Shown here one piece after another: positions 50,801 through 59,800 of a stretch of 64,000 bases of DNA (positions are counted from its first letter, which is position 1; each line of letters begins with the position of its first letter). The notes under the pieces are model-generated. The model was not told where the DNA came from and ran no database searches. It worked only from the letters and a program-made list of their open reading frames with translations. The DNA comes from Yamagishiella unicocca (Eukaryota > Chlorophyta > Chlorophyceae > Chlamydomonadales > Volvocaceae), in contig BDSL01000006.1 of NCBI GenBank assembly GCA_003116995.1, positions 1,633,501 to 1,697,500 of the forward strand, read 5' to 3'. Both the position numbers and the translations under genes were made by a program.

Positions 50801-53800
50801 GCAGCAGCCACCCCGCACAGGTAACATGGCCGGTAGCATGCAATGGACCGTGCGGGGCCCGCGATTGGGGTCGCCCAAAAGCCAGCCCGGCCCCATAGCA
50901 TGAGACGCAGCGAGGGCCCGCGGGACTCACCCCCAGCGCCACCGCCGCCAGCGGCGTGCACGGCCACGCGAACACCGCCCACGAACCCAGCGCCACCGCC
51001 ACTGCCGCCGCCATGCCGCCCGCCGCGCCCTCCACCGTCTTCTTGGGGCTTATGTCCGTGAGCTTGGTCCGCCCCATCGCCTTGCCCACGAAGTACGCTC
51101 CGGTGTCTGCAGCGATGATCACCGCCACCGCCGTCAGCACCGCCACCAGGCCGGTGGTGGTGGGCCAGCCGGTCACGTTGCTCAGCAGCGTCTGTTGGGT
51201 TGTGGTGTTGAGGAGGACCCGTGGATGCGAGAGGAAAAACCGATTAGAACAGACGTTTTGTGGCGGGGGCGGTGGCGGTGGGGGGGGGGAAGAGGAAACG
51301 CGGTGAGTGAACATGTTGGTGAGGCGGCACGGCTGGCATCATTGGAGGCAGAGGAGCGCAGATGCCGGGACCACTGCCACCTCATCACCCCAGCCCGCCA
51401 TTGCGACCCGCCTAGTGCTGCCAGCCCCTGGCTCCGGAACCCGCCCCTCCCCGCTCCGAAACACCCCCCACACACTAATCGGAGGCAACCCAGTACCACT
51501 GGGGGTCCGCCTACCCCGACGGTTGGGCGGGTGGGTTTGGCCGCGGATGGCTCCGTGCCCCCTGACCCCCTCCTCCCCTTCTTCCCTTCCGCCTGACCCA
51601 TGGCAAAGCCTTTCGCCCCGTCTAGTGCGCCGCCTCTGCCAGCCGCATACAACTCCTCACGCCAGACCCGGCTCTCCTGGCGCCCCGGCATTCTCCCCTC
51701 AGCCCAAGCCCCCGGCCCAGCCCTTTGCCCGCTCCTCCAACTCCCCCAGGTCATGACCGCGGCTCCTCCAACGGTTGCAGCACTAAAAAGCCTCCCTAAG
51801 CCTCCCTCCCTCGCGGCGCCCAGTCCGCCTAACCCCCCCCCGCCCCCGCCTACATTACCCTTGCGCTGATCTCCACAACGCCCTTCCCCCCTGCCGTACC
51901 AAGCGCCCCACCGGTCCACACGCACCCGACCCGTCCGCATGCCCCCCGCTTCCCCCCTCCTCTCTCCTCCCCTCCTCTCCCCTGCCTCCCTTCCCCAAGT
52001 GCCACTCTTATCCCACGCCGTGAAGCGCAATCCGGCCCGCCCACAGATCCGGATCTTGTGCCTAACCCGACGGAGGCCGCAGCGACACAGCCCTGCCGCA
52101 TCCGCACTCCTCGCCCCCATTATCCCCCCCCCGCGCCAGAACACCCACTTGCCCGACGCCTAGCTGCTCCGCGGCCCCTTCGACGCACCCTGGCCTGAAC
52201 ACACACCCGCCTCAACACGCAAGTCCTCCGACCTGTACACACACCCGCCTCCACACGCAAGTCCTCCGACCTGTACACACACCCGCCTCCACACGCAAGT
52301 CCTCCGACCTGTACACACACCCGCCTCCACACGCAAGTCCTCCGACCTGTACACACACCCGCCTCCACACGCAAGTCCTCCGACCTGTACACACACCCGC
52401 CTCCACACGCAAGTCCTCCGACCTGTACACACACCCGCCTCCACACGCAAGTCCTCCGACCTGTACACACCCCCGCCTCCACACGCAAGTCCTCCGACCT
52501 GTACACACACCCGCCTCCACACCCAAGTCCTCCGACCTGTACACACACCCGCCTCCACACCCAAGTCCTCCGACCTGTACACACACCCGCCTCCACCCGC
52601 AAGTCCTCCGATCTGTACACACACCCGCCTCCACACGCAAGTCCTCCGACCTGTACACACACCCGCCTCCACACGCCCGCCCCCAACGCCACCACCCCGT
52701 GTCAGCCCGCAGCCCTCCAGCTCACCGCCAGGGGTGTGTCGGGCGCAGGCGCCGACAAGGACCGCAGTTTGAGCCAGAAGCTAGGCAGCCAGCCTGCAAG
52801 TGGGGGGAGGGGGGAGGTCGTGGAGCGGCAGCAGGGCGCGGCAGCACGGTGCAGCTGCGAGGCCAGTGTCACCACGTGGCTGCCGGCCACCACGTGTCCG
52901 CAGCTCGCAGCCACCGCCGCTGCCGGGAGCATGCTGGCCCCCAGCCTCGCGGAGCCACGCGGAGACACGATGGGGGAGGGGGGCATACCGGCCGGAGAGC
53001 CGGGGGGATCCCCTAGGTAACGAAGGGCGTCGTCGTGCCAACGGTGGTGGTGGTGGTGATGGCGGCGGTGGTGGTGGTGGTTCATCGGCTTAGCTGCGCT
53101 GCTGCTGCCCCCGCACCCGCCCCCGCCTACGCCGGAGAACGCCGCCGTGGCATGCGGCGGGCACGCACAGCCACGCGAGACGTCTACACGGCAGTACGAC
53201 TCTTCCGTACGCAGTTGAAGGTTGCGGGAATCCTCTCCCCGCACCGCTACAGTCACCCGCGGGGGACTGGTAGGTTCGGTAGCTCGCTGGTTGCTCGCTC
53301 CTATGCGTGTGTGTGTGTGTGATGGGGGGAGGAGTCGCTGGACGTCCTGCGAATAAGGCCCGCCGAACTGTCCGGCCACCGATACTTCGCGCCCGCTGGC
53401 TTTGGGGCTCGAGAGGCAAGTCCATGGGCTCGTAGGAGGGCATCGTAATCACCCCCCCCCCTGGCTTCCAGGACCGGCACTTCAGCCCGGCATGGAGGTA
53501 CCCGGTGCTGCGGATCCACTGCATGCCGACAAAGCCGGATCGCGAGAAACCGCCGCAGCTGTGCCGGTGGGCGGTGTGATGTTCCGCGGTAGGGCGAGGC
53601 AGGGCACGCATGCGATCCCGGGCGCGTGAGGTACGCACGTCCGGCTATGCTTACCACAGTAGAAAAGGCCGAACAGCGACGATGCCAGTTGTGCAAACTT
53701 GGGCCGCTTGTTGGCTACCACTTGCATGACCAGCAACAGGAACGAGGCCACCGCTAACAAGGTACCGCTCTTGCCGCGGAAGAAGTGGCTGAAGACAGTA

Positions 53801-54336
53801 ATCCCCATGCACATGACCGTTGTGGCTGCGCTGACGAGGGGCGGTGGGGGTGGCATACCCTTCGACATCTGCTTCGACGACATGAACCCAAAGTACTCTT
53901 GCGACGCCTGGTACGTGACGAACACGAGCAGCGCCAGCATAGCGAGCTTTCCATACAAGATTACCACCGCGCCAGCCAGGCCCAAAAGCAGGCCAAAGAC
54001 AACGCGATTTGCGAATTCACGTGCTTTCTGACCGCGAGTCTTTGGAGGTGCAGGGGGTGGATCTTCCACCGACTCAAGCGACGCGACGACTTCAGCCGAC
54101 GCCAGTGGACTGCCGGCTGCCAAGTCGCCAGGTCCTGCAGATGCTGCGCTGCTGCGAGTACAAGTTGGACGCCGGCTGCATAGTGGTGCCGCTCCTAGCC
54201 ATAGCGCCTCTGCTAGTCGCCGGCCAATAGGCCTACTGCTGACTCGACTGCGTTGGCTTAGGCCTAAGAGCGTTGCAGGCTGTGTATAAGATGTGCATGG
54301 CAGGCATGGTTGCCTAATATGAGCCATGGCAGTCAT
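47816..54336 (-). CDS. Phosphatidate cytidylyltransferase (CDP-diacylglycerol synthase), plastid type
   Basis: Five exons: 54336-53655, 52793-52726, 51191-50931, 50554-50483, 47992-47816. All phases close, giving 419 residues. It makes CDP-diacylglycerol from CTP and phosphatidate, the precursor of phosphatidylglycerol and phosphatidylinositol. The first about 100 residues are Ser/Arg/Ala-rich, fitting a chloroplast transit peptide (inference). Several hydrophobic helices follow. The signature runs across exons 3-5: IAADTGAYFVGK, ISPKKTVEG, LFGDLIESIMKRDAGMK joined to DSGDLIPGHGGLLDRFDS, which contains the family's conserved Lys-Asp/GHGG/Asp-Arg residues. It ends in a poly-Ala tail. Introns are large and repeat-filled: intron 2 has a dispersed element and a 38-bp array, intron 3 a CAG-type minisatellite, and intron 4 a Penelope-like reverse transcriptase. 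It is head to head with eL31. Confidence 0.95.
47998..48110 (+). repeat. G-rich degenerate tandem tract
   Basis: Units such as GGGGTTAGGGGTGAGAGG repeat with variation just inside the 3' end of the last intron of the CDP-DAG synthase gene. On the pre-mRNA strand this is a C/T-rich tract near the acceptor, so it may act as an extended pyrimidine tract. Confidence 0.75.
48257..48418 (+). repeat. Telomere-like minisatellite
   Basis: About six units of 25-37 bases, each beginning with an ACCCTAA-like motif (ACCCTAACAC, CTAAAACCCTAACAC, ACCCTGACAC, ACCCTACACC) followed by GCATGC- or CATGCC-type and CTCT blocks. It contains CCCTAA and TAAAACCC pieces that resemble the green-algal telomere unit (CCCTAAAA), but it is not a pure telomere repeat. 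Confidence 0.75.
48421..49365 (+). mobile_element. 5'-truncated Penelope-like element reverse transcriptase
   Basis: An uninterrupted frame encodes reverse-transcriptase palm and thumb: VCGIPMGIPPAPFIANLFLG (motif B region) and RFTKRFLDDLAALNNP (catalytic Asp pair), followed by QFPFLDILL and a long basic C-terminal part. The combination of G-x-PMG with R-x-LDDL is typical of Penelope-like elements. The fingers domain and any GIY-YIG endonuclease are missing, so the copy is 5'-truncated. It lies in intron 4 of the CDP-DAG synthase gene, in opposite orientation, and begins right after the telomere-like minisatellite. The 3' limit is not visible; sequence up to about 50250 could belong to it. 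Confidence 0.75.
49395..49530 (+). repeat. ACTACG/CTACTTGT tandem repeat
   Basis: A degenerate array dominated by TAC, CTAC and ACTACGTC units directly follows the reverse-transcriptase frame. It may be the 3' UTR of the Penelope-like element. Confidence 0.7.
50597..50817 (+). repeat. 18-bp AACCGCAACAGCAGCAGC minisatellite
   Basis: About twelve units, two variants (AACCGC and AACCGG), in intron 3 of the CDP-DAG synthase gene (50555-50930). Confidence 0.92.
51206..51254 (+). repeat. Dispersed intronic element, copy 7
   Basis: Has GAGGAGGACCCGTGGATGCG and ACCGATTAGAACAGACG, but the second half is replaced by G-rich sequence. It sits about 13 bases upstream of the exon 3 acceptor of the CDP-DAG synthase gene, antisense to it. 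Confidence 0.8.
52201..52678 (+). repeat. 38-bp tandem array, about 12.5 copies
   Basis: Unit contains CTCCACACGCAAGTCCTCCG and ACCTGTACACACACCCGC. Copies are nearly identical, head to tail with no spacers, so this is a minisatellite and not a CRISPR array. It ends about 47 bases from exon 2, in intron 2 of the CDP-DAG synthase gene. Confidence 0.97.
53042..53088 (+). repeat. GGT/GGC trinucleotide microsatellite
   Basis: Runs of GGTGGTGG and GGCGGC in intron 1 of the CDP-DAG synthase gene (52794-53654). Confidence 0.8.
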
Positions 54337-54685
54337 CTGTATGGCAATATCAAGAGAGCGGACGCCGAATTAACGCGCGGAGTACAAGCTCAATTAACGT
54401 TGTCCCATGCTAGGGTTTACCCAACCAACAAAGAGTGTAAATAGGCCAAATTGTCTTCCCAACTTGCTGTTTGCAAGGGGCCAACATTTGGCCGTACTTT
54501 CCGTACGTAGACGCGCCGTCTTGGGCTCCTCGTGGTCTACGGTTCTCCCTCTTTGACGTTTCCGTCCCCACGCCTTAGCCCGTTTACTTAGTGCGGCAAG
54601 GTAGGCAGCTGCTCTAGTCACTTGCCGAAGAGTCGGCGCAGTCTTTCTCGGGGTTGCCATCAGTTTTCCTTTCCGGCACGCGCAG
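54337..54685. promoter_or_regulatory. Bidirectional promoter region, CDP-DAG synthase / eL31
   Basis: Only 349 bases separate the divergent start codons, so the two genes very likely share a promoter region. A pyrimidine-rich CAGTTTTCCTTTCC lies about 15 bases before the eL31 ATG, which itself directly follows a GCGCAG that could also be a splice acceptor of a 5' UTR intron. Confidence 0.5.
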
Positions 54686-55350
54686 ATGGCGAAGGAGAAG
54701 AGCCGCAGCAAGGAGCAGGTGACCAGGGAGTACACCATTCACCTCTCCAAGCGGCTGCACAAGACCAGCTTCAAGAAGGCTGCCCCCAAGGCTGTGAAGG
54801 AGATTCGCAAGTTTGCCGCCAAGGTGATGGGCACCATGGACGTGCGCCTGGACGTTAAGCTCAACAAGGCTGTCTGGAGCAAGGGCATCAAGAACGTGCC
54901 CACCCGGCTGCGCATCGTCGTCAGCAGGCGGCGCAACGACGATGAGGACGCCAAGGTGCGCGCCTGGCAGCAGCATTTGCTCAGCGCTGGCGAACATGGT
55001 CACAAATGGGTACTTTAGCTGCTATGGAAAATGCATAAGATACGGAGGCGAGCGTGCTGGACAATAGGCGGCCGGGAAGCGAAGTTTTGCGCAAGGAGGC
55101 TTTACAAAATTTGGTGCCTAAGGGGTTCTGCTAGCCTCTCTTGAAAAAAGGTCTGATTCTGGGTTCTGGACCGGGGATTCAGCGTGGCTTAGCAACCGAA
55201 GCATTTGGCCATGCCCGCGCATCCATGTGACAGGCCCCTTTTGCGTTCCCCTCGTTGTTCGTTTTGCAGGAGGAGATGTACTCGTTCGTCACTGTCGCCG
55301 AGGACCAGTCGACGAAGGGCAAGGGCACGGTTGTTGTCGTGGACGCATAA
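54686..55350 (+). CDS. RPL31: 60S ribosomal protein L31 (eL31)
   Basis: Exons 54686-54955 and 55270-55350 join in phase to give 116 residues, close to the usual 118-125. eL31 sits near the polypeptide exit tunnel of the large cytosolic ribosomal subunit. Diagnostic stretches are [57 protein letters not shown] and [19 protein letters not shown], ending with the [19 protein letters not shown] tail in exon 2. The lysine-rich N-terminus is intact. Its codon use, dominated by AAG, GTC and GCC, suggests high expression. It is divergent from the CDP-DAG synthase gene. Confidence 0.98.
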
Positions 55351-56843
55351 GCGCTGTACCGTGTAACGAGCGATGTGCAGAATGCCTCACTTGCATTCAT
55401 TTCATTGCCAGTGCATGCCACCTATGCCCAGGCTTGCACTTCGTCAGCGGACCCATGGAGGGCCCTTGTCATGTTGTGCTCTGGGTTATTGTGTATGCTG
55501 CATGATCTGGGAATGAACCACAAATAAAGAGGCGCGGGCGCTTGATAGTGTATGCTGCACGACTGGGAAATGATGCCGATGCGCAGCGGCGTTTGCTCCA
55601 CGGTAGGGGAGATGATATGGCGGCGCATGTCGCCACGTTTTGCACAAATGATCGGGGTGCTCATTAACGCTGCCTGGTGGAATATCACTGGACTCACATA
55701 CGACAGTCGCAAACAGTGGCAACTAATCAGCAAGGGGTTCTTGGTGCGCGGCGTCAGTACGACTCCCCCCTACGACTTCGCAAAGGAGGTGCCGTCTATC
55801 AATGGACGCCAGGGGAGTGCAGCCCTGGTGCACATGACATCCTGCTCTTCATCTGACGACACCCTGATTAGGCGTGAGTATCGAGGACGATTAGCAGAGT
55901 CAGGGGGACGCGCGCATGAGGCAGCGGGCAGCTTACAGAATTTCTGCGCATCAAAGACCCATCGGGAGAATTCAAGGAAGCCACGATGCGACATGAATGC
56001 GCTCTAATCTGCAGCGAAATAAACATCTCTTCGACTCCACATGTTCTCACTTAAACCGAAATGCAGGCGGGGTTTCGAACAAAGGATTGTGTTCAGATAA
56101 TTGAAAGCGCTCGGGGCGACATATGAAAGGACCCCGCCCCTAGAATGCAATCGCGTACACAACCGTGCGAGGCGCCCGCTGCCCGCATATTTCACTTCCC
56201 AGAGACACAAGAGGCGCGCTACACCCACTCTGCGACCATTCCCATCAACGCGTCCCCTTGGGGGACACTGGGCTCTCCATACTCGCCATAAAAGAATGAC
56301 GGAAATGAAGGCAGCAAGGGCTTGATAAAACCACACAGTGCATTGGACGGGGGCGTAGGGCCAAGCGTGCCAATATCCTTAATACCACAGCCTTACCAAT
56401 CACACACCGTACCACATCAGACGCATTTCGTATAATATGCTCGACGCCAGTGCTTTCGCATCATCCAGTTGGCCGCCGCACCCGGGTGAGCGGGAGCTGT
56501 TTCTGGCCGGCAACGCACGCTCGTTTCAAACCAGGCGGGAAGCTAAGAATCGAGTGCAACCTATGAGCAGCACATATGCACGCTTCCAGCAGCCAAGCAC
56601 AGCCAGCAGCACTAGGCTGCGAGTTCAACACGTTCAATCATGGGAAACCCGTTCTCATGCGTGGGGGATTTAAAGGAAACCCGCGGGGGGCCGGGCCTCG
56701 GAAAGCCCTCGTTCATCTTACCGTCGCGGCGCCAGGGAGGGCCGGGCCGTCGTACGTGCCGAATGGCACATTAAGACGCCTCAGCTTCGGGAGCCGCATT
56801 CCTATCACTGTACGTGGAGGGGTGCTCCTCCTGTTCCCCCGGC
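55351..56843. other. Convergent intergenic region (eL31 / STAT-like)
   Basis: No exon is recognised. A TGTAA at 55362-55366 follows the eL31 stop by 11 bases, and TTACA at 55933-55937 gives a minus-strand TGTAA for the STAT-like gene. A GTGTATGCTGCA motif occurs twice about 58 bases apart (near 55491 and 55549). The open frame at 55552-56007 has no motif. Confidence 0.4.
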
Positions 56844-59800
56844 TTACATGAAGCCCGTGCCCAGTCCGGGGGGCTGCTGCTCACCGACCTCGAGGCCGCG
56901 AAGCCTCGTGTAGTTGGTGGCGAACACCTTGCGCTTGTCCACGCGCTTCTGTCGGTACACGTCGAGCAAGTGAGTGGCGCCAGCATAGTCCCGGATCCAC
57001 GTATCTACCCGCCGCTCGTGCAGGTCGTCGATCTGCGGGCGTGGTGGTGTGGGGTCAGATGCGGCCGCACGGAGTTTGGGCGACGGGAGTTGCCCGGCGG
57101 GGCAACGCGACTGCCGAGCGCGGCGCGCGGCGCGTTTCCCTGTCTTTGGGCAGTGCTACCTAGCTTGCTTGCTGGGCGACAAGGTCGGAAAACGGTCTGC
57201 AAGACTGCAACCAACTGATAACGCTTCAGATCGGTCAGGGGATTCCACTTCCAACGCTTGCGTTGCGACACACTCGCGCCTCACTCCTCTCCCAACCCAC
57301 GCATTAGCACCAGCGTCGGCTGCAGCATCGCCACTCGCACCGCCTCGCTTCGCTTCGTTTGGCTCCCGGCCGCGCACCTTTATGATGGCGTGGATGAGGC
57401 CCACGGGGTCCGCCCTAGGGTGGACGGTTCCCACCTTGCAGGTGAGCACGAGGCAGCCCGGCTGCGACATGCTGAAGCGGCAGATGAAGGTGCCGGCGGG
57501 CTCGTTCGACAGAGCCGTGATGGTGCCGGCGCGGTCCATGTCGAAGCCGCTGATCACCACGGGGTCTTCCATGTTCCAGACGCTGGTGATCTGCGGGCGA
57601 GGGTGAGGGGAAGGAGGAAAACGCGGAGAATTTGACATAGGAGGCGAGTGAGGGGGGGGAACGGGCGAGGGTGAGGGGAAAGAGGAAAACGCGGAGAATT
57701 TGACATAGGAGGCGGGTGAGGGGGAGGAAAGCAAGTGTGTTGAGTGGACGAGGAAAATACCAACACGTAGAGTTGTATATTTGTATGGCTCTGTCGACGT
57801 GATGATGTGAAGCCATGTGCCGTGTGTAACCCTCGCTCGACCCGTGAAGGGCCTGCACTCCCCGCCGGCCGGCCCACGGGCACCAACCGACCTGCTGCAG
57901 CGTGTTGACGATGTTACGGTACTGGCTGCAGAACTCGTCCCACTGCTGCGGGGAGATGGTGTCGTGCTCGCGGTTGGAGTCCATGGGGAAGCCCGCCTGG
58001 GACAGCAGCGCCTGCGGGCAGCAGACAAGACGGGGGGAAGGGCCGGGAGGGCACACAGGCGAACCGCACCAGGAGACATGACATCATCAAGCGAAGGCAA
58101 TGTGTAAGGAGAACAGAGGTATGGCACGCCAGAGCAAACCCACGAGGGCACGGGCAGGGGTTGCAGGGCCGCGGTCGAGGCTGCTACTGGCATAGCTGCA
58201 CCAGGCTCCAAATGGCCATATCCTCGGTGCCGCCGCCATCGGAACTCACTGTAGCGTGCTTTGCGCCGCGACGTCCCCGCTGAAATAACGTTTTCCGCCC
58301 GAAAGGAAAACCGAATGTCCTCCAAGGGCCACAGCACGACGAGATCTAGAGACCCTTCTGCGCTGCAGTCCATGCCTTTCAGGTTTCAGCACACAGGGAC
58401 CGGGGCGCTCGCACAGCGATGTGAGCGCCGGGCCCGCCTGCAGGTTGGGGGCTCCTTACACTGCGGCCACCACCTCCCTGAACGCCCCCGCACCTGCAAA
58501 CGGTTTCCCAATCGGCTTACTAGTACACGGGCTTTCCTCGCAAACCCCGCACCTGCATGTCCATGTGGGTCAGCTTGCGATGCAGGCCGGTGCCGTCGTA
58601 CACTTCGTTGATGAAGTCGCGCATGGCCATGCGGGAGTGCGGCGCCGTCAGCAGCATCTCCACGTCGCTCGACGTAAGGCCCATGAAGCTCTGGTACGGC
58701 GGCATCTCCGGCGCGGCCACCGGATGGAGGCGGTAGTTGTCGTCTTCCTTCTGTCGGACAGCAGAGGGAGCAGGTGGCGGCGACATGCCGATAACGGGGC
58801 AACTATCAGCCAAACGCCGTGTCCATGCTGCTGTGTAATGGCTGCTGTCCTTATGTCGACACATCAAGTCAACGCGGTACACATGAAAAAAGCAGCTTGC
58901 TGCCAGCAGGTCGTTTGCCCTCTGCACCAGCGTTAAGCCCCCTTTTCCGTCAAGCCCGGGAATTGCTTCACTCACCGGGCCTTGGTCCCGCTTGCGGCTG
59001 TTGCCGCCGCCTCCAAGGATACCCAGCTCCAAGCCAGGGTGGCCGCCGCCGCTACCCATGCCGTTAAGAGGCACGCCCATGCCGCCGTTGTGCATGCCGC
59101 CGCCATTGCCGAAATAGAAGTCGGCGCCGGCGCTGCCCAAATCGCAGCCCATGCCGCCGGGGCCCATACCGAAGGGCATACCGCCAGACATCATCCGGGC
59201 GTTCATCCCGCCGTTGCCGCCCATGCCGCCGGGGCCCATTCCGCCGTTTCCGCCAATGCCATTTGCGCCCAATCCACAGCCAGCCAAGTTGCCGGAGCCC
59301 ATTCCGCCGTTGCCGCCCATGCCGTTCTGCCCCAGCCCGCCGCCGGCCATGCCGTTCTGAACCATTCCGCCGCCGTGCTGCATGCCGTTCGGGTTCATTC
59401 CGCCACACTGCATGCCGCCCCCGCCGCCCATCATGCCGCCTGCTGCGCCCATGCCGCCGCTGACCATGCCGCCCGCGCCAAGTCCCGCACCGGCCATGAC
59501 GCCGGCATTGAGCCCTCCGCCAGGCATGCCACATTCCGCTACCCGCTGCTGAATGTCCATTCCAGACATTATCCTCGGGAAATCGGTGTCGGAAACATGC
59601 GGCATCTTGGGTTCCTGCCGCTGCCCAAGCTTCATGCCCGGCACCTGCGCGGGGTTGGGGCCTTGGCCCTGCGGGAACTTGCCGTCCTGCACGCCTTGCT
59701 GCGCCGCCTTGCCCTGACTCAATCGTGACATGGACAGGCTGCCCTGCCCCAGATTGGACTCGAGGTAGGGGCCGGGCAGCGCTCGGGCGGCCGGTGCTGG

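Noticed and set aside
50460..50820. Leu/Arg-rich frame through the CAG minisatellite
   Set aside because: It is intron read-through of the CDP-DAG synthase gene. Clear donor and acceptor sites at 50930 and 50555 remove it.
52201..52678. CRISPR-like array of 38-bp repeats
   Set aside because: The units are contiguous with no unique spacers, and the locus is a eukaryotic intron. It is a minisatellite.
55552..56007. 151-codon plus-strand open frame between eL31 and the STAT-like gene
   Set aside because: No recognisable domain, AT/GC balance like the surrounding non-coding DNA, and it falls where the 3' UTRs converge.
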